Below the pieces are notes generated by a model, which was not told where the DNA came from, did no database searches, and saw only the letters and a list, made by a program, of their open reading frames with translations. Below are positions 38,796 through 48,039 of a DNA stretch of 64,000 nt, piece after piece. The stretch spans positions 99,061 through 163,060 of the forward strand of contig JAHDQM010000011.1 of the NCBI GenBank assembly GCA_018433835.1, read 5' to 3'. The position numbers and the translations under genes were made by a program. Source of the stretch: Methanoculleus sp. GTDB taxonomy: Archaea; Halobacteriota; Methanomicrobia; Methanomicrobiales; Methanoculleaceae. Within the stretch, counting starts at the first letter, position 1; each line of letters opens with the position of its first letter.

Positions 38796-39966
38796 TTATG
38801 CCGGATGCTCACGAAGCGGCCGGAAGAATGCCCGGATATCCCGGGCCATGAGGTCCGGCTCTTCCATCACCGTGAAATGTCCGCCCCGCGGCATCTCGGT
38901 CCACCGCTGCACGTTCAGTCTCCGCTGTGCCCATTCGCGGGGAGGCGGGATGAAGTCTTCCGGGAAGACGGCCATCCCCACCGGGACATCGATGTGCTGG
39001 TTCAGGGAGAGCGACGGTACGGCGTGCATGTCCTCGTAGTAGAGGCGGATCGACGATCCGATCGTCTCCGTCGTCCAGTAGATCATGATGTTCGCGAGGA
39101 GTTCGTCTTTGCTGAAACGCCGCTCGACGTCGCCGCCGCAGTCGCTCCAGGAACGGAACTTCTCGACGACCCACGTCGCGAGACCGGCGGGCGAGTCGTT
39201 CAGCCCGTAGGCGAGCGTCTGCGGCTTCGTCGACTGCATCATGTTATAGGCGCCCTCCTGCATCCACAACTCCCCTATCGCACCCAGGTACCGCCGCTCG
39301 TTCTCCGAGAGGTCGGGGATATCCGGCACCGAAAGTGAAGAAGCCCGTATCGGTGAGGTGGAGGCCGACGACCGGCCCGGGATGCCTGAGCGCCAGGAAC
39401 TGGGATACCTCGCTTCCGATGTCCCCGCCTCCTGCAGCAAAACGCCGGTAGCCGAGCACGTCCGTCATCAGCCGTGCCCAGAGATCGGCGATCCGCGCCG
39501 GCGTCATGCCGCGCTCGTGCGTACGGTCGGAGAACCCGTAGCCGGGCATCGACGGGACGATCACGTCGAACGAGTCGGCGGGGTCACCGCCATACGCCGC
39601 CGGGTCGGCAAGGAGCGGGATGATCTTGTGGTAGCGGTAGAAGGAATCCGGCCAGCCGTGCGTGAGGATGATGGGGAGCGGGTCGAGGCCCTTCCCGCGC
39701 TCGTGGATGAAGTGGAGTCCGAGGCCGTCGATCTCGGTGCGGAAATGGGGATACCTGTTCAGTTCCGCTTCCTGTGCCCGCCAGTCGAACCGGTTCAGCC
39801 AGTAATCGACCAGTTCTTCCATGTAGCCCAGATTCGTGCCGTAGTCTCAGCCCGTGCCCTCGACCTCACCCGGGAAGCGTGTGGCTCTGAGCCGTTCCCG
39901 GAGGTCGTCCAGAACCGGTTGGGGAGTGTCGATGCGAAAAGACCGTGCCGGTATCTCAGTCACCAT
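38796..39966 (-). pseudogene. Epoxide hydrolase, broken by a stop and a frameshift
   Basis: An alpha/beta hydrolase of the epoxide hydrolase family. The true start (39966, MVTEIPARSFRIDTPQPVLD) is followed by an in-frame TGA at 39847-39849, where relatives have Trp in a GWDYGTN motif. The second frame (from 39822) holds the HGWPDSF oxyanion motif and nucleophile Asp in GGDIGSEVSQFL. At about 39335 it shifts by one base into a third frame carrying the C-terminal half, with the catalytic His probably in RGGHFTVME. Two independent lesions make it non-functional unless one is a sequencing error. Confidence 0.82.
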
Positions 39967-40098
39967 GCGGGGACTGCTGTAGACAGGGGAGATAACCCTT
40001 TCGTGCAGTTGTCCAGCGTGGCCTTTATCGAGAAATGGATAGAAGGCTCGTGACTCTATTTTCGCGGACGGCTGAAACCTCCCTCAGCGTGAACACAA

Positions 40099-40660
40099 AT
40101 GCCGCCCCGGAGGGGTGCTCCCGGAGCATCCCGGACCCAAAGCCCTTATGAACCTACGATGTACAGTACGCTCAACGGGAACTCCCGGAATGCAGACGCC
40201 CCGGCCGTGTGGCAGGCAACGAGTCTTCATGGCGGGGCAGGACAAGAGGACGGAGGCGGCTTTGGTATGGCCAGGAGAGAGGATCGGACAGAATCGGATC
40301 AGGAGATCCGGGAGAAGACCGTCTTTGCCCAGCACAACAGCCTGACGCATCCTCCATTCCTTCATCTCGATATCCTCGATGTCCGGAGCCTCCTCCTGTA
40401 CACGAGTCCGGATGTGGTGCAGAAACTGATACCCCTCTTTCAGTACGCCTTAAACCCCGGCGGGATCCTCTTTCTGGGAATCGACTACACGGTTCCCGAA
40501 CCGCCGGAATTATTCAAAGAGATCGACAGCACCTGGAAGATCTACCGGCGTCTGCCGACACCCAGGGGAAGGGATATCCAGCTGGAGTTGCCCCATGCAT
40601 TCACCACCCCTCCTACCGGCCCGCAGATCGGCGAACAGGGTGTCCGGAGGGGCGCCGGGG
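40099..40660 (+). pseudogene. CheR methyltransferase C-terminal remnant
   Basis: The recognisable part, about 40300-40570, matches the C-terminal SAM-binding region of CheR: EKTVFAQHNSLTHPPFLHLD, LLLYTSPDVVQKLIPLFQYA and NPGGILFLG. The rest of CheR, and the CheB part usually fused to it, are absent. The frame shifts by one base around 40600-40660, near a run of five G, into the PAS-containing frame that follows. It is the front of a decayed CheB/CheR/PAS fusion gene. Confidence 0.7.
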
Positions 40661-42031
40661 GACTCCGGAGCCTCGCTCGCCCAGGAGTGGCTGCTGGAGC
40701 AGTATGCCCCGCCGGCGGTGATCGTGAACGAGAACGGGGATATCCTGTACTTCCAGGGGAGGACCGGGAAGTACCTGGAACCCCGCCCGGGAAAGGCGAC
40801 CCTCAACATCTTTGCGATGGCACGGGAAGGTCTTCGTTATCCGCTCACCTTCGCCCTCCGGACTGCTGCCCAGGAGAAACGGCTCGTAACACGGGAACCG
40901 GTCTCGGTGCAGGTGAACGGAGGCGAACAGGCGATCCGCCTGACCGTGCGCCCGATATCCCGGCCTGAAGGAGCGGAGGTTCTCCTCATGGTAGTCTTCG
41001 AGGCACTCCAAAAGACGGCTCCGGAGACCGGACATGGGAAGGGGGAGCTGCCGGAGGACGCTCAGTACCCGGATCTCGAGCAGGAGCTCGCACTGACCAA
41101 GGCGCAACTTCAGCACACCGTCGAGGATATGCAGGCATCCCAGGAAGAGCTCAAGTCAATGAACGAGGAGCTCCAGAGCACGAACGAGGAGTTGACCAGC
41201 TCCAAAGAGGAACTCCAGTCCCTCAACGAGGAACTGCTCACCGTCAACGCGGAGCACCAGAAGAAGATCGAGGAGCTCTCGGAAAGCAACGACGACATGC
41301 GCAATATCCTGCGGAGCACCGAGATTGCCATGCTCTTCCTCGACAACGACCTCCGGGTGCGGCGGTTCACCGAACCCATGACCGGGATCGTGAACCTGCG
41401 GACCGGGGACGTGGGGCGCCCGATCACCGACCTGGTGGTCAACGTCCAGGACGAGGATCTCCTGCGGGACGCACGGGAGGTGCTCGATACCCTGCAGATG
41501 CGGGTGAAGCAGGTGCGGACGGCGGACGGGAAGTGGTTCGAAATGCGGATGGTCCCCTATCGCACGACGGAGAACCGTATTGAAGGAGTTATCGTCACGT
41601 TCCTGGCCATCACGTCGCTCAGGAAGCTGGAAAAATCCCTGCAGGATGCCCGCACCTATGCCGAAAGCATCGTCGCCACCGTCCGCGAGCCCCTGGTGGT
41701 GCTGGACCCCGATCTGCGTGTCGTCTCCGCGAACCGGTCGTTCTACACGGCATTCCGGGTCGCTCCGGGAGAGACGGAAGGGCGCCTCATCTACGCTCTC
41801 GGAAACCGGCAGTGGGATATCCCCCGGCTCCGCACATTGCTCGAAGAGATCCTGCCGAAAGAATCGGCGTTCGAGGGGTATGAGGTCGAACACGACTTCC
41901 CCGGAATCGGACACCGCATGATGCGGCTCAACGCCTGCAAGATCCGCTCCGATGCCGGATCGGGCCTGATCCTCCTCGCCATCGAGGATGTGACCGGGCG
42001 GCCTGCTGTGGAACCCGGGAGGTCCGGTTAA
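40595..42031 (+). CDS. PAS-domain protein, rear part of a CheB/CheR/PAS fusion
   Basis: 478 residues. It starts with the linker typical of CheR-PAS fusions (LLEQYAPPAVIVNENGDILY followed by FQGRTGKYLEP), then a long Glu-rich coiled coil (QASQEELKSMNEELQSTNEE) and two PAS domains (from STEIAMLFLDNDLRVRRFTE, and from PLVVLDPDLRVVSANRSFY). There is no histidine kinase core, so it stops after the second PAS. It lies one frame from the CheR remnant, so expression as a separate protein is uncertain. Confidence 0.7.
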   Translation: MHSPPLLPARRSANRVSGGAPGDSGASLAQEWLLEQYAPPAVIVNENGDILYFQGRTGKYLEPRPGKATLNIFAMAREGLRYPLTFALRTAAQEKRLVTREPVSVQVNGGEQAIRLTVRPISRPEGAEVLLMVVFEALQKTAPETGHGKGELPEDAQYPDLEQELALTKAQLQHTVEDMQASQEELKSMNEELQSTNEELTSSKEELQSLNEELLTVNAEHQKKIEELSESNDDMRNILRSTEIAMLFLDNDLRVRRFTEPMTGIVNLRTGDVGRPITDLVVNVQDEDLLRDAREVLDTLQMRVKQVRTADGKWFEMRMVPYRTTENRIEGVIVTFLAITSLRKLEKSLQDARTYAESIVATVREPLVVLDPDLRVVSANRSFYTAFRVAPGETEGRLIYALGNRQWDIPRLRTLLEEILPKESAFEGYEVEHDFPGIGHRMMRLNACKIRSDAGSGLILLAIEDVTGRPAVEPGRSG

Positions 42032-42244
42032 CAGAAGGTTCCGACCGACCGCTCCGGTCGTCCGGCAGGGAGATAGATCGTCCGTGATCGGAGACAGAAA
42101 CCCGGATCGGAGCTCGCTGTTCGGCAGTCTCGGTTGTGGAGCAGTCCATAGGTATATCAGGGTTCCGGGTTCAATCCTGGAAATAGTATTGCCGACTACA
42201 AAATCTCCGGCCGTGAAGACCCGGTACGTGGGCCCGGTTGTCCT

Positions 42245-43686
42245 ATGAATCCCCATACGTTGCAGCAGAAGAAGGAGCGCGCACAGCAGTTGCAGGCGAT
42301 CTTTCGGGAGATTGACGGAGGTTCTCCCGCAGCGCTTTCTGCCGTCCAGAATCTCCCCCGGATCGGATGGAAGACGAGTATTCCCGGACCATCGAAGTTC
42401 TCCGGCGGGAGAATGCAGCGCTGCAGGAGGGTGCGGAGGATTACCGCGACATTCACGGGCATGAGTACCAGGAGGCGCTGGACCGGGCCCAGACATACGC
42501 AGAGGAGCTGACTGCAGCAAATGAGGAACTTCACCTGACAAACGAGGAGCTTCACCAGATCAACGAAACACTCAACGCTCAGAGGGACGAGCTGATTGCA
42601 GCCCGGGAGAAAGCCGAAAAGGAGCGCCGGCGGTACTATGATCTCTTTGATGCCGCGCCTGACGGTTACCTCATGACGGACCGGAACGGAACGAGACTGG
42701 AGGCCAATCAAGCCATGCAGTCGCTCCTCGCCGTCCACAGGGAGAGCCTGAAAACCCGTAACCTCGTTCACTTCGTCGCGGAGGGAAGCAGAGGGGAGTT
42801 CCGGATCAGGCTTGCCCGGGCTGCGGACGGGACGCCCCAGCAAGACTTCGAACTGCAGCTCCAGTCGCTCGAGCGAGAGCCGGTGTACGTATCCGTGAGC
42901 ATCGCATCGGAACACCCGGAGGCTGACGTCGCGTCGCTTCGCTGGATAGTGAGGGACATCACCGAGCGGAAGCGGGCGGAAGAAGCGCTCGCACGCCGGA
43001 CCGACGACCTCGTCCGGTTGAACCGGGAGGTCGAGGCGGCACGCGACGAGGCGAATACGTACCTGGACATCATGACCCACGACGTCAGAAACGCGAACAA
43101 CGTCTCAAGCATGTATGCCGATCTAATGGTCGAGCTGCTGTCAGGGGACCTGTGGCTCCATGCCCGGAAACTGCGGGACAGCATCCAGCGAAGCAGCGAG
43201 ATCCTCCGAAATGTCGCCACCATCCGGCGGCTTCGGCAGGAGTCCGACCGCCTGGTGCCGGTGAACCTCGATGCGGTCGTCAAAGAAGAGATCGGCAACT
43301 TCGCCGGAGCATCGATCGAGTGTGACAGCCAAAAGGTTGACGTTCTCGCGGACGGCCTCCTGCCGGTAGTCTTCACGAACCTGCTCGGCAACGCCGTCAA
43401 GTTCGGCGGGCCGGACGTCGAGATCGCAATCCGGGTCGAGGGGCAGAACGGGAAGGTGCTGATCTCGGTCGAGGACACCGGCCCGGGCGTGCCGGACGAA
43501 GTGAAGCGGCTGCTCTTCCAGCGGTTCGAACGGGGCATGGCGCGAGGAAGCGGCGAAGGCCTCGGGCTCTATATCGTCCGGACCCTCGTCGAGCGGTACG
43601 GCGGAAAGGTCTGGGTCGACGACCGGGTGCCGGGCCGGCCGGAAGAAGGGGCGGCGTTCCGGTTCACGTTGAGGAAAGTCGCGTAG
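42245..43686 (+). CDS. PAS sensor histidine kinase with an N-terminal frameshift
   Basis: The main frame (from ATG 42367, 439 residues) has a coiled coil (NEELHLTNEELHQINETLN), one PAS domain (LFDAAPDGYLMTDRNG), H-box DIMTHDVRNANNVSSMYADL and HATPase motifs NLLGNAVKFGG, DTGPGVPDEVK and GEGLGLYIV. The segment 42245-42355 in another frame reads naturally (MNPHTLQQKKERAQQLQAIF) and would join it if the C run at 42355-42359 were one base longer. The full gene is therefore taken from 42245. The core closely resembles the kinase at 29118-31577. Confidence 0.85.
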
Positions 43687-43759
43687 ACCGGTCGGAGGAT
43701 TCCGGCGGCCGATCGTCGCGAGCGGGCAGAGGGACCCCGCTGGTCTGCTCGATAAATGA

Positions 43760-44512
43760 TTAAATGAATTTTTTCAGCGTTACTTCGCACGCATGGCCGT
43801 GAGAGGTCTCTTCTTCCGAGGGAGGCCAACCCAGGGAGGCGGGGTAGTAGCCCTCGAAGAAGTCCACGTAATCGTCGCTGTTCGCCTTGAGGATGTTGCC
43901 GACGACATTCGTGAGTTCGAGGGAAGCCTGCTTGACGAGTTCTACGGTGACGCCCGATACACCGGTCGAGAGCGCTATCAACGAGAGGAGGGAGTTTAGT
44001 TTGCTGTTCTGTATCGTCTCGGTGACATCCACGAGCGTTTTGCCCACGTCCCGGACGTTCTTGTCCGATTCCCAGATGTTCATCCGTACGGCCAGCCCCG
44101 ACGTGACCCTCCTTGCCGGGTGGAGCAGAATCCCCACACCGATGAACTCACGTGTCTTTCCCGGTTTCATCGGGATCACGACCTGTTCTACGGGCACGCC
44201 TTCCCCGGGGTACACCGTCACGGGATTGCCGCTCAGGTCCCACGACCAGCAGAGGAAGTAGATGTTGCTTGTGGGATCGAAGAAATTCTGCAGGAATCCC
44301 CCGAAGTCTTCGTGCAGTTTGATGGACTTCAGCGCGAGGCCGCAGTTCGTCTTAGAGGTCTCAAACTCCAGAGGGGCTGCCTGGACCACCCGTGTAGCCT
44401 GCCGGACGCTCCCGAACGTCGCGAACCTCTTGACGTTCTCCGCTTTTTCAAATGCAGGGGGTTTGAAGCTCACGGCAAACTGGTCAAACGACCCCCGCTC
44501 GATCAGGGCCAT
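43760..44512 (-). CDS. Hypothetical protein
   Basis: 250 residues from the Met at 44512, chosen because AAGGAGAAGG lies about 12 bases upstream; the frame is open to 44659. No family recognised. It is soluble, with beta-rich N-terminal part (FAVSFKPPAFEKAENVKRFA, IYFLCWSWDLSGNPVTVY) and a helical, hydrophobic stretch (LNSLLSLIALSTGVSGVTVE). Monocistronic, convergent with the PAS kinase. Confidence 0.6.
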   Translation of the reverse strand: MALIERGSFDQFAVSFKPPAFEKAENVKRFATFGSVRQATRVVQAAPLEFETSKTNCGLALKSIKLHEDFGGFLQNFFDPTSNIYFLCWSWDLSGNPVTVYPGEGVPVEQVVIPMKPGKTREFIGVGILLHPARRVTSGLAVRMNIWESDKNVRDVGKTLVDVTETIQNSKLNSLLSLIALSTGVSGVTVELVKQASLELTNVVGNILKANSDDYVDFFEGYYPASLGWPPSEEETSHGHACEVTLKKFI

Positions 44513-44882
44513 AACGATTCCTTCTCCTTTTTGTGATCGAGTATGGACAATGCGATCGTATTTAGTCGTTTTGATTACGTCGACCCGGAAAAACGCACAT
44601 GCACCGAAGATGCGGGTATGTATGGAGAACGGCAGCTCTGCGCGCGGTTCCGACATCATAGATTCCCCGTCGTGGATTCGCCGCCGCCTCGTTCGTTCCC
44701 GGATACAAAGAGAGGTTATACCGGGAGCGGCGGCAGGGTTGCATTCCCCGACCGGATCGGATAAAACTCATGGCGTTCTGCCGGAGATGCAGCGAACCCG
44801 TCCGCACAATACATCGGAAAAGGAACCCCGGAAGGAGAGGCAAAGGTGATTACAGATCTGGGGTTCAAGGAGTGCAAGAAAG
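44513..44882. other. Gene-free stretch between hypothetical gene and TnpB element
   Basis: No convincing coding frame on either strand. Likely holds the promoter of the minus-strand hypothetical gene (AT-rich around 44550-44575). The TnpB element starts with a hairpin near 44883. Confidence 0.4.
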
Positions 44883-44991
44883 CCCCCGGCTTGAGCCGTG
44901 GGGATGAATTGCACCCCTTGGTCAGAACACTTTCACCCCACACGGGATACTTTCTAGCCTGCTGAGCGCCCATGGATCCGTAGAGCCTGCA

Positions 44992-46146
44992 ATGAGACAT
45001 GTCACCAGGTACCGGGCCTACCCCTCGCAGAAGGTTGCAGGGAGGCTGTTCACCGGCTTTGCGAGGTGCTCCTTTGTCCGGACCTGGTGCCTTGAGAACA
45101 AGGTGTACCGGGACTCCTGTCTCCCGAAGTTGAAAGAAGAGTATCCCGAGCTGAAGGAAGTCCACAGCAAGGTCCTGCAGAACGTCGTCCAGCAGATCGT
45201 CCACAATCTCCGTGCTCTCAGGAAACTGAAGGAAAAAGGAAGGAAGGTCGGCAAGCTCCGGAAGAAGTGGGTCCACTCGATGATCTACGAGCAGACCGGG
45301 TTCAAGCTCACGGGCAACCGCCTCTGGCTGAGCAAGATCGGGGAGATGCGGATCGAACTCAGCCGTCCTGTGCCCGGAACGATCAAGCAGATCGTGATCA
45401 GGCACACCCCCGCTCACAGGTGGTTCGTAGCGATCATCTCCGAGACCCCGGGGACTCCGGAGCCGACGACCGGCACCCGGGCGGTCGGGATCGACCTGAA
45501 CCTGGAGAACTTCTCCACCGATACCGATGGCACGGCCTTCGCGCACCCACACAACGTCAGGAAGGCCGCAAAACGGCTCCGCCGGGCTCAGAGGACCTTA
45601 TCCCGGACGGAGGATGGCAGCAGGAACCGCTGGAAACAACGGGTCCGGGTTGCCCGGATCCACGAGCAGGTCGAGAACCGGAGAACCGATTTCCTGCACA
45701 AGTGGAGCCGATACTATATTGACCGCTACGATCTCATCGCTCTGGAACACCTGAACATCAAACCAATGGTTGAGTCGCTGGAAACGAATCTCCGCGGCAG
45801 ATCTAAGTCAATTCTCGATGCCGCGTGGTACAAGGCAAGAGAGTTCATACGCTACAAAGCTGCGAATGCTGGTAAGTATGTTCACCTTCTCTAACCGGCC
45901 TATACGACTCAGGACTGTTTCCTCTGCGGGCACCGGGAGAGAAAGGACCTCTGGCAGCGAACCCATTCCTGTCCGGTCTGCGGGTATACCATCCCCCGGG
46001 ATCTGAATGCCGCTCAGAATATTCTCAAACGAGCATCTGTAGGGTGGGGCACACCCGAATCGACGCTTGCGGAGATCGGGACCGCTACACCGCCAATCCC
46101 GGCGGTGCAAGTCCCGATCAACGAAGCAAGAATCTCCCGGCTTTAG
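44992..46146 (+). pseudogene. tnpB: RNA-guided nuclease TnpB with in-frame stop
   Basis: 384 codons in one frame, interrupted by TAA at 45892-45894. RuvC motif I is VGIDLNLENFS, motif II is ALEHLNI, and after the stop come the zinc finger (CFLCGH ... CPVCGY) and motif III RDLNAAQNIL. The stop falls just before PAYTTQDC, the usual link to the zinc finger. The truncated 300-residue product would lack the third catalytic Asp and the zinc site. Inactive unless suppressed or a sequence error. Confidence 0.85.
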
Positions 46147-46154
46147 CCGGGGAG
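46060..46154 (+). ncRNA. Putative TnpB guide RNA (omega RNA) 3' region
   Basis: In TnpB systems the guide RNA overlaps the end of tnpB and ends at the element's right border. Here two hairpins are stacked: CACCGCC/GGCGGTG (about 46088-46107) and CCCGGCT/AGCCGGG (46134-46154). Any guide would begin right after, reading into the 3' end of tRNA-Asn. This is inference from position and hairpins; 5' limit unknown. Confidence 0.4.
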
Positions 46155-46168
46155 AGAGTGTCAAGAAA

Positions 46169-46241
46169 CGCCGCCAACAGGACTCGAACCTGTGACATGC
46201 TGGTTAACAGCCAGCCACTCTACCAACTGAGTTATGGCGGC
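46169..46241 (-). tRNA. tRNA-Asn (GTT)
   Basis: 73-nt cloverleaf on the minus strand. Acceptor GCCGCCA pairs with TGGCGGC, discriminator G, anticodon stem GCTGG/CCAGC with loop CTGTTAA (anticodon GTT), and T arm CACAGGTTCGAGTCCTGT. No CCA encoded. The TnpB element ends about 15 bases from its 3' end. Confidence 0.95.
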
Positions 46242-46280
46242 ACAGGAACAAGTGCTCTATAATGTCTCGCATGAATCGTA

Positions 46281-46610
46281 TTAAACATTACGGGAATTCT
46301 CTTTCCGCATAGCCTGCAGGAGATCGATCAGTTCGTCGACCTCGCCCTCGAGATCGGAAAGAAGGTCGGCCGCAAGCGGCGTCGCCACCGCACCGGCCGG
46401 GGAAGCGCGGATATACCCCTCCTGTTCGAGGATCCGCAGCGAGTAGCGGACCCGGTGGTAGGGGAGATCCAGGATCTCGGAGATCTTCATGATGCCGATG
46501 GGCTGGTGCTCCACGACCGCCCGGATCACCTCAAGGTGCCTTGAGACGAGTTCAATCTCGGATTTGAGTTTTGCGAGCATTTCGTCCGCCTTCAGGTACG
46601 GCAGGTTCAC
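46281..46610 (-). CDS. Winged-helix transcriptional regulator
   Basis: 109 residues from a GTG at 46610, chosen because the upstream gene ends at 46616 and earlier sequence is Pro/Arg-rich. A helix (AKLKSEIELVSRHLEVIRAV) leads into a winged helix (MKISEILDLPYHRVRYSLRI, LEQEGYIRASPAGAVAT). A C-terminal coiled coil (LLSDLEGEVDELIDLLQAMR) may mediate dimerisation. Likely co-transcribed with the two-helix membrane protein upstream. Target unknown. Confidence 0.78.
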   Translation of the reverse strand: MNLPYLKADEMLAKLKSEIELVSRHLEVIRAVVEHQPIGIMKISEILDLPYHRVRYSLRILEQEGYIRASPAGAVATPLAADLLSDLEGEVDELIDLLQAMRKENSRNV

Positions 46611-46615
46611 GCGCG

Positions 46616-46849
46616 TTACGGCTGTTCGTTCAGCCAGGCCTTCGTCAGGGTGTAATGCTTCCGGAACGAGAGGGAGAAGGCCGCCCCGACGGCGAGGAGG
46701 AGGATACCGATCACGAGGCCCGGGGTTCCTTCGGGGGCGAACCGGAAGAGGACGAAGGCCGCCATGGCAAAACACAGGACGATGATGTTCAGCATGACCG
46801 TCAGTACGATAAACCTGCCCTTGAAGGCCTGTTTGGTTGCCTCATCCAT
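46616..46849 (-). CDS. Small two-helix membrane protein
   Basis: 77 residues with two membrane helices (VLTVMLNIIVLCFAMAAFVL and GLVIGILLLAVGAAFSLSF) separated by a short FRFAPEGTP loop. No family recognised. It ends 6 bases before the winged-helix gene, so the two form an operon; the membrane protein could signal to or be controlled by the regulator. Confidence 0.7.
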   Translation of the reverse strand: MDEATKQAFKGRFIVLTVMLNIIVLCFAMAAFVLFRFAPEGTPGLVIGILLLAVGAAFSLSFRKHYTLTKAWLNEQP

Positions 46850-46908
46850 TATTCATACTTGAACGCGGGGGTAAAAGTACTTGTGGTTTCAGCGAGAGAG
46901 TTGGTAGA

Positions 46909-48039
46909 ATGAACGGACTGGATCTGGCTACCCGTGAGGCGGGGGCAGCAGCATACGCGGCTTACGGCTCGTCTGCAGACGCCAACGTGCGCTACCTGAC
47001 CCGGTTCCGCACCACCGACCCCGTGGTCTACGTGGCAAAGCCGGGCGAGCGCGGGATGATCGTCGTCCCGCAGATGGAGCACGAACGGGCGGTCCGTGAA
47101 TCGTCTGCGGCGGTCGTCACCCGGGCCGATGCCGGGTACCTAGAGTACATCAAGGCCGGGGAGCCGCGCTGGCGGGCGACCGCCCACATGATATCGGACC
47201 TCGCCGGCGGCCCCGTCCTCGTCCCGGCGAACTTCCCTCTCGCCCTCGCCCGGGAACTCGAATCGTTCAGCTCGGTCGTGCTTGACGGCGCCGGAGCCGT
47301 CGAGGGGATGCGGGCGGTCAAGACGCCGGAAGAGATCGAGCGGATACGCTCGGTGCAGCGCGCCACCGAAGCCGCGATGGACCGGGGGATCGCGCTCATC
47401 CGGTCCTCCGTCCCGAAGGGAGGAATCCTCCACCGGGACGGCCGCCCCCTCACCTCCGAGGACGTCCGTGCAGAGATGCACACCTTCCTTCTCGTCAACG
47501 GATACCGCGGGATCGACACCATCGTCTCCTGCGGCCCCGATACCGCCCTCCCGCACAGCCCCGGTACGGGACCGCTCCGGGAGGACGAACCGATCGTCAT
47601 CGACATCTACCCGCAGGACGAGCGGACCGGCTACCACGCCGACATGACCCGGACGGTGGTGAAGGGCGAGCCGGCCCCTGCGATCCGGGAGATGTACGAT
47701 GCCGTCCGGGACGCACAGGCTCTCGGCGCGTCGATGCTCCGTGCCGGGGCCGTCGGCGCCGACCTCTATCAAGCCGTGGTGGAGTTCTTCCGCGACCGCG
47801 GCTACGAGAGCAACATGCAGGGGTTCACCCACAGCCTCGGCCACGGCATCGGCCTTGAGGTGCACGAGGAGCCGTCGCTCGGGCCTCACGGAGGGGTGCT
47901 TTGTGCCGGCAACGTCGTCACCGTCGAGCCGGGGCTCTACTACCCCGGGACCGGCGGCGTCCGCCTGGAGGATATGGGCGCGGTGACACAGACCGGCTTT
48001 AACCGGTTCACCCAATACGAAGAGGAGCTCACGCTATGA
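46909..48039 (+). CDS. M24 family Xaa-Pro peptidase
   Basis: About 376 residues from MNGLDLATREAGA; an upstream in-frame Met lacks a better site. The C-terminal pita-bread domain has the five metal ligands: two Asp in VIDIYPQDERTGYHADMTRT, His in HSLGHGIGLEVHE, Glu in TVEPGLYYPG and Glu in RLEDMG. It cleaves N-terminal residues before Pro or related dipeptides. It overlaps the next gene, methionine aminopeptidase, by ATGA, forming a peptidase operon. Confidence 0.92.
   Translation: MNGLDLATREAGAAAYAAYGSSADANVRYLTRFRTTDPVVYVAKPGERGMIVVPQMEHERAVRESSAAVVTRADAGYLEYIKAGEPRWRATAHMISDLAGGPVLVPANFPLALARELESFSSVVLDGAGAVEGMRAVKTPEEIERIRSVQRATEAAMDRGIALIRSSVPKGGILHRDGRPLTSEDVRAEMHTFLLVNGYRGIDTIVSCGPDTALPHSPGTGPLREDEPIVIDIYPQDERTGYHADMTRTVVKGEPAPAIREMYDAVRDAQALGASMLRAGAVGADLYQAVVEFFRDRGYESNMQGFTHSLGHGIGLEVHEEPSLGPHGGVLCAGNVVTVEPGLYYPGTGGVRLEDMGAVTQTGFNRFTQYEEELTL

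Larger units (their letters stand above)
44883..46154 (+). mobile_element. IS200/IS605-type element, tnpB only
   Basis: The left end carries hairpin CCCCCGGCTTGAGCCGTGGGG (44883-44903; stem 4+5 bases with one bulge). The right end carries CTCCCGGCTTTAGCCGGGGAG hairpin (46134-46154), whose loop includes the tnpB stop. No tnpA is present, so it is a solo tnpB (IS1341-like) element that could move only with help from elsewhere. Its right edge lies about 15 bases from tRNA-Asn. Exact ends are not determined. Confidence 0.75.

Noticed and set aside
39847..39849. Selenocysteine or pyrrolysine-type recoding of the stop in the epoxide hydrolase
   Set aside because: TGA stands for a conserved Trp rather than a catalytic Cys, and a separate frameshift also breaks the gene. 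Decay or error is simpler.
44513..44990. TnpA transposase to mobilise the TnpB element
   Set aside because: No Y1 HUH-type frame exists on either strand upstream or downstream.
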